A program made the position numbers and the translations under genes. From Thermoplasmata archaeon (lineage in GTDB: Archaea; Thermoplasmatota; Thermoplasmata; Lutacidiplasmatales; UBA184): a stretch of DNA of 13,641 nucleotides. The stretch covers positions 1 to 13,641 of the forward strand of contig JASHXS010000172.1 of assembly GCA_030043405.1 (NCBI GenBank), given 5' to 3'. This document shows, piece after piece, positions 1 through 6,042 of this stretch (the first letter of the stretch is position 1; every line of letters starts with the position of its first letter). The notes beneath the pieces were generated by a model, which made no database searches, was not told the origin of the DNA, and worked only from the letters and a program-made list of their open reading frames with translations.

Positions 1-476
1 CAGCGAAGTGCGAGTGGCTCCGGACGGAGGCTCACGTCGACGCCGCGATCGACCACCGTTCCGAGGACGTCGTCGCGCGCCTCGACGCCCTCTGTCCGGA
101 GGGGGTCGACGTCTTCTTCGACAACGTGGGCGGACCTCTCCTGGACACCGTGCTGGCCCGCCTCAGAGACCGGGGCCGGGTCGTGCTCTGCGGGATCACA
201 TCCTGGTATCTCGCCAAGGAGCGGCCCCCGGGACCGTCCAGCTACACCAATCTCATCATGAAGAACGCCCGAATGGAGGGCCTGCTCGGCCGGGATTACA
301 TGGGCAGATCCGAGGAGGCCCGACCTGTCATCGAGGGGTGGCTCCGCTCGGGTCAACTGAAGTCGAAGGAGCAGGTCGCGGAGGGACTCGAGAACGCCCC
401 GGAGACCCTCATCCGAATGTTCGAGGGCGCGAACGTCGGGAAGCAACTCCTGCGGGTCGCCGACCCATCGGCCTGA
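1..476 (+). CDS. NADP-dependent medium-chain oxidoreductase, C-terminal part (5' end outside window)
   Basis: Reading frame 3 is open from the left edge to a TGA at 474-476, so the gene is truncated by the window and about 157 residues remain. The visible protein is the second half of the Rossmann domain plus the C-terminal segment of the zinc-independent MDR family (CurA/leukotriene B4 dehydrogenase/prostaglandin reductase-like). The motif FFDNVGGPLLD is characteristic of this family, as are RGRVVLCGITSWY, EGLLGRDYM and the C-terminal EGLENAPETLIRMFEGANVGKQLLRV-type ending. Family members use NADPH to reduce activated double bonds of enones and quinones; the substrate cannot be told from this fragment. 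No convincing terminator follows it, and the next gene starts 157 bases downstream with its own TATA-like box. The family call is firm; the physiological role is unknown. Confidence 0.9.
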   Translation, partial: AKCEWLRTEAHVDAAIDHRSEDVVARLDALCPEGVDVFFDNVGGPLLDTVLARLRDRGRVVLCGITSWYLAKERPPGPSSYTNLIMKNARMEGLLGRDYMGRSEEARPVIEGWLRSGQLKSKEQVAEGLENAPETLIRMFEGANVGKQLLRVADPSA

Positions 477-579
477 GCATGTCCCCGTCCGCGGGAGGAT
501 GCGAGGGTCGCGCGCGTTCCAGCAGGGTGCCGAGGAATCCCTCCGGCAGTTGTCGTCTCGGGCCGGTGGAAGGTGTAAC

Positions 580-589
580 CCTTTAACGT
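580..589 (+). promoter_or_regulatory. Possible TATA box of the branched-chain aminotransferase gene
   Basis: A short A/T-rich element, CCTTTAACGT, stands out in the GC-rich gap. An archaeal TATA box centred here would start transcription near 611, giving a leader of about 23 bases before the ATG at 634. The match is modest and no second element supports it. Confidence 0.4.
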
Positions 590-633
590 AGCTCCGGATA
601 GTGTCTCTCGAGGTTCCCACCGGGACACCGTAG

Positions 634-1587
634 ATGATGGCAGCGGAGGGTCGGAAGGTCTGGATCGATGGCCGGATGGTCGACTTCGCCGACGCGCACA
701 TCCACGTGCTGAATCACACCTTCCACTACGGGGTGGGGGTCTTCGAGGGGATCCGGGCGTACGAGACGAAGCAGGGTCCCGCGATCTTCCGACTCAGCGA
801 CCACGTCGCCCGGCTGATCACCTCCGCCCGCCTCTACCACATGCCCATTCCGTACACGGCCGAGCAGATCGAGCGCGCCGTCCTAGAGACCCAGGCGGCC
901 AACGAGATCCTGCCGTCGTACATTCGCCCGATCGTCTACCGGGGCGAACCGTCGCTCGGCGTGAAGAACTCGACGGGAAAGGTCTCCCTGGCCATCGCGG
1001 CGATCCCGGCCAAGAAGTACCTCGGGGAGGGGTCGGAGGAGGGAGTGCGGGCGAAGATCTCGCCCTTCCGCAAGCCCCACTCGGACGCGCTCCCGACGTA
1101 CTCCAAGGCCGCCGGCAACTACATCTCGAGCTACCTCGCCGGCGTCGACGCCCAGAAGGACGGGTACGAGGAGGCGATCCTGCTCGACCAGAACGGGTAC
1201 GTGGCGGAGGGTTCCGGGGAGAACATCTTCCTGGTCCGCGACGAGAAGGTGTACACCCCGGGCCTCGAGTCCGACATCCTCCTCGGCATCACCCGGAAGT
1301 CCGTGCTCCAGATCGCGACGGACCTGGGGTATCCGGTCGTCGAGAAGCTGATCTCGGTCAACGAGCTCCTCACGGCGGACGAGGCGTTCTTCACCGGGAC
1401 GTACGCGGAGATCGCGCCGATCAAGGAGGTCAGCCACTTCCCGATCGGCACGGAGACCCCCGGCCCGATCACGACCGAGATCCTCCGGGTCTTCCGGAAG
1501 GCAATCCGGGGCGAGGACCCGAAGTACACGCACTGGTTGACCGCGGTTCCGACCCTGGCCCGGGCCGTCCCCCGGGCGCGCAAGTAG
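634..1587 (+). CDS. ilvE: Branched-chain amino-acid aminotransferase (PLP fold type IV)
   Basis: The 317-residue protein has the length and motif order of IlvE. The N-terminal FHYGVGVFEGIRAYET block lies at residues 30-45. The pyridoxal phosphate-binding lysine is K158 in TYSKAAGNY. AILLDQNGYVAEGSGENIF at 181-199 contains the cofactor-contacting E192, and FFTGTYAEIAPI at 252-263 is the usual C-terminal cofactor/substrate block. It would exchange the amino group between Val, Leu or Ile and 2-oxoglutarate in the cytoplasm, the last step of branched-chain amino-acid synthesis or the first of their breakdown. Two adjacent ATG codons (634 and 637) are possible starts; the first is used here and no strong Shine-Dalgarno site separates them. 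It ends 15 bases before the stop of the convergent VOC gene. D-amino-acid aminotransferase and aminodeoxychorismate lyase share the fold, but the VFEGIRAY and YAEIAPI blocks favour IlvE. Confidence 0.93.
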   Translation: MMAAEGRKVWIDGRMVDFADAHIHVLNHTFHYGVGVFEGIRAYETKQGPAIFRLSDHVARLITSARLYHMPIPYTAEQIERAVLETQAANEILPSYIRPIVYRGEPSLGVKNSTGKVSLAIAAIPAKKYLGEGSEEGVRAKISPFRKPHSDALPTYSKAAGNYISSYLAGVDAQKDGYEEAILLDQNGYVAEGSGENIFLVRDEKVYTPGLESDILLGITRKSVLQIATDLGYPVVEKLISVNELLTADEAFFTGTYAEIAPIKEVSHFPIGTETPGPITTEILRVFRKAIRGEDPKYTHWLTAVPTLARAVPRARK

Positions 1588-1602
1588 GACGCGCCGTCGC
1601 GC

Positions 1603-2037
1603 TTACTCGTCTTCGTCGTCTGCCGGCGGCGGTGGCGCCGGCAACCGGTGCCGACAGCCGTGGGCATGGGGGTCGGGGCGCCAGACGAGCTCGATCCGGA
1701 TCCCATCCGGGCCGCGCAGGTAGAGCGAGCGAGAGTCCTGACGCTCCTTCTCGCCGGTGATCACGACGCGGGCGCGGGCGACGCGGCTCCGGAGGCCCGT
1801 CCACTCGTTGACGCGGAGCGCCACGTGGTCGAGACCGTCCGGCTTCTCGCCCTCCTTGGCGTCGTGGAGGCCCAGCACCTGGTCCCCGAACAGGAGGTAC
1901 GTGTGGTCGGTGCCTTCGCCCAGGATGTCCATCCCGAGCTGCTCCGTGAAGAATCGGGAGAGTTTCGCCCGGTTGGCCACGCGGAGGTCGACATGGTCGA
2001 ACCCCGTGATGCCGAAATCGCGAGGCGGGGATTTCAT
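1603..2037 (-). CDS. VOC superfamily (glyoxalase/dioxygenase-fold) protein
   Basis: This is a 144-residue protein with two beta-alpha-beta-beta-beta modules. The first opens with FDHVDLRV (H15) and the second with LDHVALRV (H71). The second ends with the RGPDGIRIELVW strand carrying E116. H15, H71 and E116 fit the metal-ligand positions of glyoxalase I, fosfomycin-resistance and extradiol-dioxygenase relatives, so it is probably a metal-dependent enzyme of unknown substrate. A proline-rich and acidic tail (LPAPPPPADDEDE) follows the domain. An in-frame GTG at 2079 would add 14 residues. I prefer the ATG at 2037 because the only TATA box (2087-2091) would put the transcript start near 2063, downstream of that GTG. 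It is transcribed divergently from the tldD-like gene and convergently with ilvE. Confidence 0.85.
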   Translation of the reverse strand: MKSPPRDFGITGFDHVDLRVANRAKLSRFFTEQLGMDILGEGTDHTYLLFGDQVLGLHDAKEGEKPDGLDHVALRVNEWTGLRSRVARARVVITGEKERQDSRSLYLRGPDGIRIELVWRPDPHAHGCRHRLPAPPPPADDEDE

Positions 2038-2086
2038 GGGTCCACCGTCGGGGAGCTCACGGTCGAACGGGGCACGCACGTCCGCC

Positions 2087-2091
2087 TATAA
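2087..2091 (-). promoter_or_regulatory. TATA box of the VOC gene; decides its start codon
   Basis: TATAA on the given strand reads TTATA on the minus strand, within GGGCTTATAGGCGG. It is the only A/T-rich element in this part of the intergenic region. A start site about 26 bases downstream (near 2063) fits translation from the ATG at 2037 with a leader of roughly 25 bases, and argues against the GTG at 2079. Confidence 0.6.
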
Positions 2092-2157
2092 GCCCGCACC
2101 CGAGCGGACTCCCGGCCGGCCCGGTCGCCGGGCCCGGCGCGCGCCGCGTGGCAGAGG

Positions 2158-2165
2158 ATTAACTA
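2158..2165 (+). promoter_or_regulatory. TATA box of the tldD-pmbA operon
   Basis: ATTAACTA lies in GGATTAACTAGAG, just after a very GC-rich stretch. Its centre is about 30 bases before the ATG at 2192, so transcription from here would begin within a few bases of the start codon. That implies a nearly leaderless mRNA, a common arrangement in archaea. Confidence 0.55.
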
Positions 2166-2191
2166 GAGTGCGACCTTGGGTTGGGCCGTCC

Positions 2192-3586
2192 ATGTCCGAC
2201 CTGCGTGACTTTGAGGGCGAGATCGACCGCCTCCTGACCCGACTCGAAAAGCGGAGCGCGTACGCGGACATCATGGCCCAGAGCGCGCAGGGCCAGTCGG
2301 TACGGATGGACCGGCAGTCGACCCGTCCGGCCTCCGAGCCGAGATTCCAGGGCGCGGCCGTTCGGGTCTGGGCCGGCACCAAGTGGGTCGAGGCGGCGAC
2401 GTCCGACCTCTCACCGGCGGGACTCGAGGTCGTCGCCGATTCCTTGGAGGGAGCGCTCGAGTCGGACGCGGTCCGGTCGGAACCGCCGGGGCCGTCCTCG
2501 ACGACCGCGGCGACCTCCCTGACCGACCCGCCGCATCCGGTGTCCGAGCTGGGGGTCGAGGGGATGCTGAAGCTGGCCCGCGACGTGCGGGGATGGGTCA
2601 CCCAGGTCCCGTCGATCCGCGACGCCATCGTGAACCTGGCCTGGACCGACGAACAGCGGCTCTTCGTCAACACGGTCGGCGCCCGGTGCTACCAGAGTGT
2701 GATGCGCGTACGCGGCACCGTAGCCGCGGTCGCGGTGGAGAACGGAAAGGTGGAGTTCGATTTCCTCTCAGAGGGCGGCGTCGGCGGGGTCGAACAACTC
2801 GACTTCCTGACCGAACCCCACGCGAAGGAGATCGCCGAGTCGGCGAGGGAGCTGCTGGCCGCCTCCACACCGCCGACAGGCGAGATGACGGTCCTCTTGG
2901 ATCCGGGGGTCGCCGGGATTTTCGCCCACGAGTCGTTCGGCCACGGCACCGAGGCGGACCAATTCGTTCGGGACCGGTCGTATCTCAAACCCATCCTGGG
3001 AGAAGTCCTGGGACCGGAGTCGCTCACCATCGTCGACAACGGGGCCTACCCCGGCGGGTGGGGGACCATCTACTACGACGACGAGGGGAACCTGGGCCAG
3101 CGGACCGTACTGGTGGACAAAGGACGCTTCGTCGGGGCGCTGCACGACCGGGAGACGGCCGCCGCGCTGCACGCCAAACCGACGGGCAACACCCGTCGGG
3201 CGGACTTCGTCAGCCGTCCGTTCGTTCGGATGACGAATACTTACGTCGAGCCCGGGGACTGGTCGAAGGAAGAGCTCCTGAAGGAGGCCAAGAACGGCGT
3301 CCTGCTGGAGCACGCCACTTCCGGCATCGAGGACCCCCTCGGCGGTCAGATGCAGCTCAAGGTCAAGAAGGGACACCGGATCGAGAACGGGGAGGTCACC
3401 GGACTCGTGACGTCCATGGCGCTCTCGGGCCGCGTGCTGGACTTCCTTCGGGCGATCCGAGGGGTCAGCGACCAATCGGACTTCATCATCAGTCCCGGGT
3501 TCTGCGGGAAGGGTCACTCCGACATCTTGCCGGCCGGTACGGGGGGGCCATACCTCCTCTCGACCGCGGTGGTGGGGCCGGCATGA
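2192..3586 (+). CDS. tldD: TldD-type metallopeptidase subunit
   Basis: The 464-residue protein belongs to the TldD/PmbA (peptidase U62) family. It carries the TldD-specific zinc motif HExxxH as HESFGH at residues 246-251, followed by GTEADQF and then YYDDEGN. The C-terminal glycine-rich segment contains C438 in SPGFCGKGHSD, also typical of TldD. Bacterial TldD pairs with PmbA (TldE) to form a protease that trims unfolded or modified peptides; archaeal homologues are widespread, but their natural substrates are not established. The frame stays open upstream to 1757, but that part lies antisense to the VOC gene. The start at 2192 gives a family-typical length, begins with a plausible helical N-terminus, and sits just downstream of a TATA box. 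Its TGA overlaps the ATG of the next gene by 4 bases, so the two are translationally coupled. Confidence 0.92.
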   Translation: MSDLRDFEGEIDRLLTRLEKRSAYADIMAQSAQGQSVRMDRQSTRPASEPRFQGAAVRVWAGTKWVEAATSDLSPAGLEVVADSLEGALESDAVRSEPPGPSSTTAATSLTDPPHPVSELGVEGMLKLARDVRGWVTQVPSIRDAIVNLAWTDEQRLFVNTVGARCYQSVMRVRGTVAAVAVENGKVEFDFLSEGGVGGVEQLDFLTEPHAKEIAESARELLAASTPPTGEMTVLLDPGVAGIFAHESFGHGTEADQFVRDRSYLKPILGEVLGPESLTIVDNGAYPGGWGTIYYDDEGNLGQRTVLVDKGRFVGALHDRETAAALHAKPTGNTRRADFVSRPFVRMTNTYVEPGDWSKEELLKEAKNGVLLEHATSGIEDPLGGQMQLKVKKGHRIENGEVTGLVTSMALSGRVLDFLRAIRGVSDQSDFIISPGFCGKGHSDILPAGTGGPYLLSTAVVGPA

Positions 3587-4992
3587 CGCCCGACACGGCG
3601 CCGAACCCGCTCGCGCATCGCGTCGCGGAAGCTATCCGCACGCCAGCCCCGTGGGAAGTTTTCGCGGAACGGCTCCGCCGCTACGAGATCCACTTCAACG
3701 GCCGGGTGGTCGAAGTGCTCCGTGGCCCGCTCGTGGTCGAGGGGTACGGCGTCCGGCTCTTCCGGCCGAACGGCGAAGCGATCGGGACCGGCTTCCAGGC
3801 CTCCACCGACAGCACGCCATCCGGCATCGCTCAGGTCGTCAGTGACGCGGAGGCCATCGCCGCTCGATCGACCTTCCCGGCGAAGGCAGTCAATCTCCCC
3901 TCGGGGGCGGCCGCGAAGGCCGACTCCTCCCAGATCCTCGACACGAAGTTGTGGGCCGCTCCCATCCCCCGCATGGAGGAATACCTCCAGCAGCTCCTCG
4001 CGCCCTTCGATCGATTGAAGGACGTGGTGCCCAGCTTCGGGTCGACGCGGGCGACCTTGACCGAGACCTCGCTGGCGAACTCCTCCGGGCTGCGGACCCA
4101 GTACGCTCACACGACGATCACGATCGAGCTCGCCCTGAAGGCCTTCGGAGGGGCGGAGGGGGCGCCGCCCGGCGAGTACTGGGTGAACGACCAGGTACGT
4201 CGGCTGGATCCGGCCCATGCGGGCGATCGAGTGGCGGACTGGGCGCAGTTCGCGCAGGACGCGCGACGAGCGAAGGCACCTCCGACGGGCGAGCTGCCCG
4301 TCGTGCTGCCCGCCGAGGTCCTCGCGACCATCCTGCCCTCCGTCATGGGCTTCCGATTCTCCGGACTCTCCCGGCTGCGTCAGATCGCCCCGGAGGCGGG
4401 CTCGGCCGTCGCGGCGCCCGGCCTGACCGTCTACGACGACGGGACGATCCCGTGGGCGCCGAATTCGGCCCCGTACGACGACGAAGGGACCGCCACGGGA
4501 CGCCGGACCCTCGTGAAGGATGGGGCCGCCAGCGAGCTGCTCTACGACCTCCTCCACGCCGGGGCCTTCAGCAGCCGCCCGACCGGAAACGGGCTCCGGG
4601 GTCTCACCTTCGGCACCCGGGACTGGATGCGGTTCGCTCACGATCCGGGCCTCGGCCCCACCACCCTCGATGTACCGGCCGGGTCCGGGGGTTCCGATGC
4701 GGAACTCGCGGAAGTGGCCGGCGACGGGATCTGGGTCCAGCAGTTGGGCTGGGCGAGCCCGGACGGACTCTCCGGCGCTTTCGGAGGCGAGGTGCGGATC
4801 GGGTACCGGATCCGAGGCGGCAAGCTGGCCGAACCGGTGCGCGGCGGGACCGTCGGCGGAGTCGTGCTGGCCCCGCCGGGAACCCCCTCGATGCTGTCGA
4901 GCGTCGCCGCCCTCGGGTCGAAGGTGGAGCTGTGTGACTCGCTCCGGAGCCCGACGATGCTGGTGAAGCCTCTGACGGTCGCGGGCGCCTAG
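3583..4992 (+). CDS. pmbA: PmbA/TldE-like partner of TldD
   Basis: This 469-residue protein is related in fold to its upstream neighbour but has no HExxxH motif, as expected for the non-catalytic PmbA/TldE partner. The family's C-terminal domain is visible from about residue 236 (LPAEVLATILPSVMGF). The characteristic SAPYDDEGTATGRRTLVKDG stretch follows at about 295-314, then RPTGNG. The C-terminus GTPSMLSSVAALGSKVELC resembles the glycine/serine-rich ending of family members. The start ATG overlaps the tldD TGA (ATGA), giving a tightly coupled operon that should produce the two subunits in matched amounts. The long in-frame extension upstream of 3583 is a shadow of tldD. The gene ends 7 bases from the stop of the convergent zinc-ribbon gene. 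Confidence 0.9.
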   Translation: MTPDTAPNPLAHRVAEAIRTPAPWEVFAERLRRYEIHFNGRVVEVLRGPLVVEGYGVRLFRPNGEAIGTGFQASTDSTPSGIAQVVSDAEAIAARSTFPAKAVNLPSGAAAKADSSQILDTKLWAAPIPRMEEYLQQLLAPFDRLKDVVPSFGSTRATLTETSLANSSGLRTQYAHTTITIELALKAFGGAEGAPPGEYWVNDQVRRLDPAHAGDRVADWAQFAQDARRAKAPPTGELPVVLPAEVLATILPSVMGFRFSGLSRLRQIAPEAGSAVAAPGLTVYDDGTIPWAPNSAPYDDEGTATGRRTLVKDGAASELLYDLLHAGAFSSRPTGNGLRGLTFGTRDWMRFAHDPGLGPTTLDVPAGSGGSDAELAEVAGDGIWVQQLGWASPDGLSGAFGGEVRIGYRIRGGKLAEPVRGGTVGGVVLAPPGTPSMLSSVAALGSKVELCDSLRSPTMLVKPLTVAGA

Positions 4993-4999
4993 GCGGGCC

Positions 5000-5227
5000 C
5001 TACTTCGGCAGGGCCAGCAGGATCGTCTTGCAGCTCGCGCAGCGCTGACCGGGCAGGTTCGCCGAGTACGTCCCGCCGAAGCCGGTGGGCACGAGCACCT
5101 CCAGCCCCTTCGGGCGGAAGCGGGACTCGGAGCGCTCGAGGGCCCATTCCAGGCCCGAGCCGTTGGTGGTGGTCACGAATCCGGCCTCCAGAGGACCTCC
5201 GCACGTCGCGCACTTCCCGTCGGGCAT
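5000..5227 (-). CDS. Small two-CxxC zinc-ribbon protein of unknown function
   Basis: A 75-residue protein has one CxxC at residues 6-9 (CATC) and another at 63-66 (CASC). They are separated by a strand-rich middle containing FVTTTNGSGLEW and FGGTYSANLPGQ. The arrangement resembles short domains that place a beta-sheet between two zinc knuckles, such as the DUF6487-like family; that assignment is from memory and tentative. Four cysteines would bind one zinc ion. No enzymatic motif, signal peptide or membrane segment is seen. It is convergent with pmbA (7-base gap) and starts at an ATG about 36 bases from a TATA-like element. Its role is unknown; nucleic-acid or protein binding would suit the fold. 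Confidence 0.75.
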   Translation of the reverse strand: MPDGKCATCGGPLEAGFVTTTNGSGLEWALERSESRFRPKGLEVLVPTGFGGTYSANLPGQRCASCKTILLALPK

Positions 5228-5259
5228 CAGCGATTACCGGCGGTCCCACTCCGAGGGGG

Positions 5260-5266
5260 TATCTTT
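5260..5266 (-). promoter_or_regulatory. Possible TATA box of the zinc-ribbon gene
   Basis: The minus strand reads CCAAAGATACC here. The centre is 36 bases from the ATG at 5227, implying a leader of about 10 bases. It is the only A/T-rich element upstream of that gene. Confidence 0.4.
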
Positions 5267-5291
5267 GGTTTGTGGGGCCGCGTGGGGCCAA

Positions 5292-5312
5292 CTCACCCGA
5301 TTCCGGGGTGAG
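5292..5312 (-). terminator. Second hairpin downstream of the hypothetical operon
   Basis: A perfect 7-bp stem (CTCACCC at 5292-5298 with GGGTGAG at 5306-5312) encloses a 7-base loop. In the minus direction it follows the stronger hairpin at 5327-5355 and a T/C-rich tract, so it may act as a backup terminator or protect the 3' end. Confidence 0.45.
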
Positions 5313-5326
5313 GGAGAAAATACCGA

Positions 5327-5355
5327 CCCCGGCGGGACCGGGTATCCCGCCGGGG
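5327..5355 (-). terminator. Strong hairpin terminator of the hypothetical two-gene operon
   Basis: A perfect 11-bp stem (CCCCGGCGGGA at 5327-5337 with TCCCGCCGGGG at 5345-5355) has a 7-base loop. It lies 14 bases past the TAA of the gene ending at 5370. In the minus direction it is followed by TCGGTATTTTCTCCCT, which contains a short T tract. This is one of the most stable simple hairpins in the window. Confidence 0.65.
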
Positions 5356-5369
5356 CCAAAACATCGTGA

Positions 5370-5588
5370 TTACTCCGTCTCGTCCTGCTTGGATTCCTTG
5401 GTGCGAACGGTGCGCGTGAGCGAGATCTCGGCCGGGAGCAGCCAGCGCGGCCAGCCGGCCGCCTTCGCCGCCTCCCCTCGAGGCAGAGGGGCCATGGCAA
5501 GCAGCACGTCCCGGGGCGTGACGATCGGGGCGCCGCGGAGCGAGTCCACGAGCGAACCCATCGGAGGGGCGCGACCGCCTCGCAACAT
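5370..5588 (-). CDS. Hypothetical protein, second gene of a two-gene operon
   Basis: I do not recognise this 72-residue protein. It has a mostly helical-looking middle (LVDSLRGAPIVTPRDVLLAM, residues 13-32), a GWPRWLLPAEI segment at 45-55, and a charged, disordered-looking end (RTKESKQDETE). No cysteines, signal peptide or clear membrane helix are present. Its ATG shares one base with the upstream stop (TGATG), indicating translational coupling and supporting it as a real gene. It ends 14 bases before a strong hairpin. A second in-frame ATG at residue 10 is an alternative start. Coupling to a cysteine/histidine-containing partner suggests the two products act together, but no function can be named. 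Confidence 0.6.
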   Translation of the reverse strand: MLRGGRAPPMGSLVDSLRGAPIVTPRDVLLAMAPLPRGEAAKAAGWPRWLLPAEISLTRTVRTKESKQDETE

Positions 5589-5953
5589 CAGACGACCTCA
5601 CTGAGGTCCGGGGGGCGGAGCCAGGGCACTTCGAGGGCCCGGGGGTTGCGGTCCTCCTCGGGCTCGACCGAGACCGGTACGGTGCCGAAGGGCACCGGGA
5701 GGTCCGATCGGGGGAGGGCCACAGAAAGCTCGTCGATCCGGTTCGGAGGCTCTTCGGTCTCCCCGTCCAGGCGACTGACGACCGCGAAGTCGTCGGCCAC
5801 CACGAGGGGGCAGGTGCCCGCGCCGCGGTGGTGGAAACCGTACGGGTGGCTCTCGTGAACCCCCCCGCAGGCATCGCACGAGTGGGTAACCCCGAGCATC
5901 GTTCCGATGCCCCCGAGGTATCCGCCACTCTCCCGCGCTCGCGTCATTTGCAT
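5588..5953 (-). CDS. Hypothetical Cys/His-rich small protein, first gene of a two-gene operon
   Basis: A 121-residue protein of unknown function. Residues 24-48 contain CDAC (26-29), H33, H36, H41, H42 and C48, an arrangement that could bind zinc. The second half is acidic and proline-rich, without recognisable motifs. Start choice: the frame is open to an ATG at 6004, but that codon lies inside the palindrome and upstream of the TATA box at 5976-5982. A transcript from that box would begin near 5952, so the ATG at 5953 or the one at 5947 is the likely, essentially leaderless start. It overlaps the next gene by one base and is divergent from the HTH-STAND gene, whose product is a candidate regulator. 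Confidence 0.65.
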   Translation of the reverse strand: MQMTRARESGGYLGGIGTMLGVTHSCDACGGVHESHPYGFHHRGAGTCPLVVADDFAVVSRLDGETEEPPNRIDELSVALPRSDLPVPFGTVPVSVEPEEDRNPRALEVPWLRPPDLSEVV

Positions 5954-5975
5954 AGACTCATGGGGCGAATCCGGG

Positions 5976-5982
5976 TTATAAA
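5976..5982 (-). promoter_or_regulatory. TATA box of the hypothetical operon
   Basis: TTATAAA on the given strand reads TTTATAA on the minus strand, the best TATA match in the window. Its centre is about 26 bases from the ATG at 5953, so the mRNA should be leaderless or nearly so. The 20-bp palindrome begins 9 bases upstream of this box relative to the direction of transcription. Confidence 0.7.
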
Positions 5983-5990
5983 CCTCGGGC

Positions 5991-6010
5991 ATTATTTTGT
6001 ACAAAATAAT
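5991..6010. promoter_or_regulatory. Perfect 20-bp A/T-rich palindrome, probable operator between divergent promoters
   Basis: ATTATTTTGT at 5991-6000 is followed directly by its exact reverse complement ACAAAATAAT, with no spacer. Eighteen of the 20 bases are A or T, in a GC-rich genome. It lies just upstream of the TATA/BRE region of the leftward hypothetical operon and overlaps a TATA-like stretch (6003-6010) for the rightward HTH-STAND gene. A dimeric winged-helix protein bound here could block the rightward promoter and assist or block the leftward one. The neighbouring protein with an N-terminal helix-turn-helix is the obvious candidate, but that pairing is inferred. Confidence 0.7.
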
Positions 6011-6042
6011 TCTAAGTAGTAGGGGAGGGCTACCGATGGGCA

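Noticed and set aside
2126..2139. A 14-bp perfect G/C palindrome (CGCCGGGCCCGGCG) between the VOC and tldD promoters
   Set aside because: Short all-G/C palindromes are expected by chance in such GC-rich sequence; the position between two promoters alone is not enough to call an operator.
1757..2191. Upstream in-frame extension of the tldD gene
   Set aside because: It lies antisense to the VOC gene, makes the protein about 145 residues longer than the family, and lies upstream of the likely TATA box at 2158-2165.
3514..4641. A 375-codon open frame on the minus strand opposite pmbA
   Set aside because: Shadow of a well-supported PmbA coding frame; no recognisable domain.
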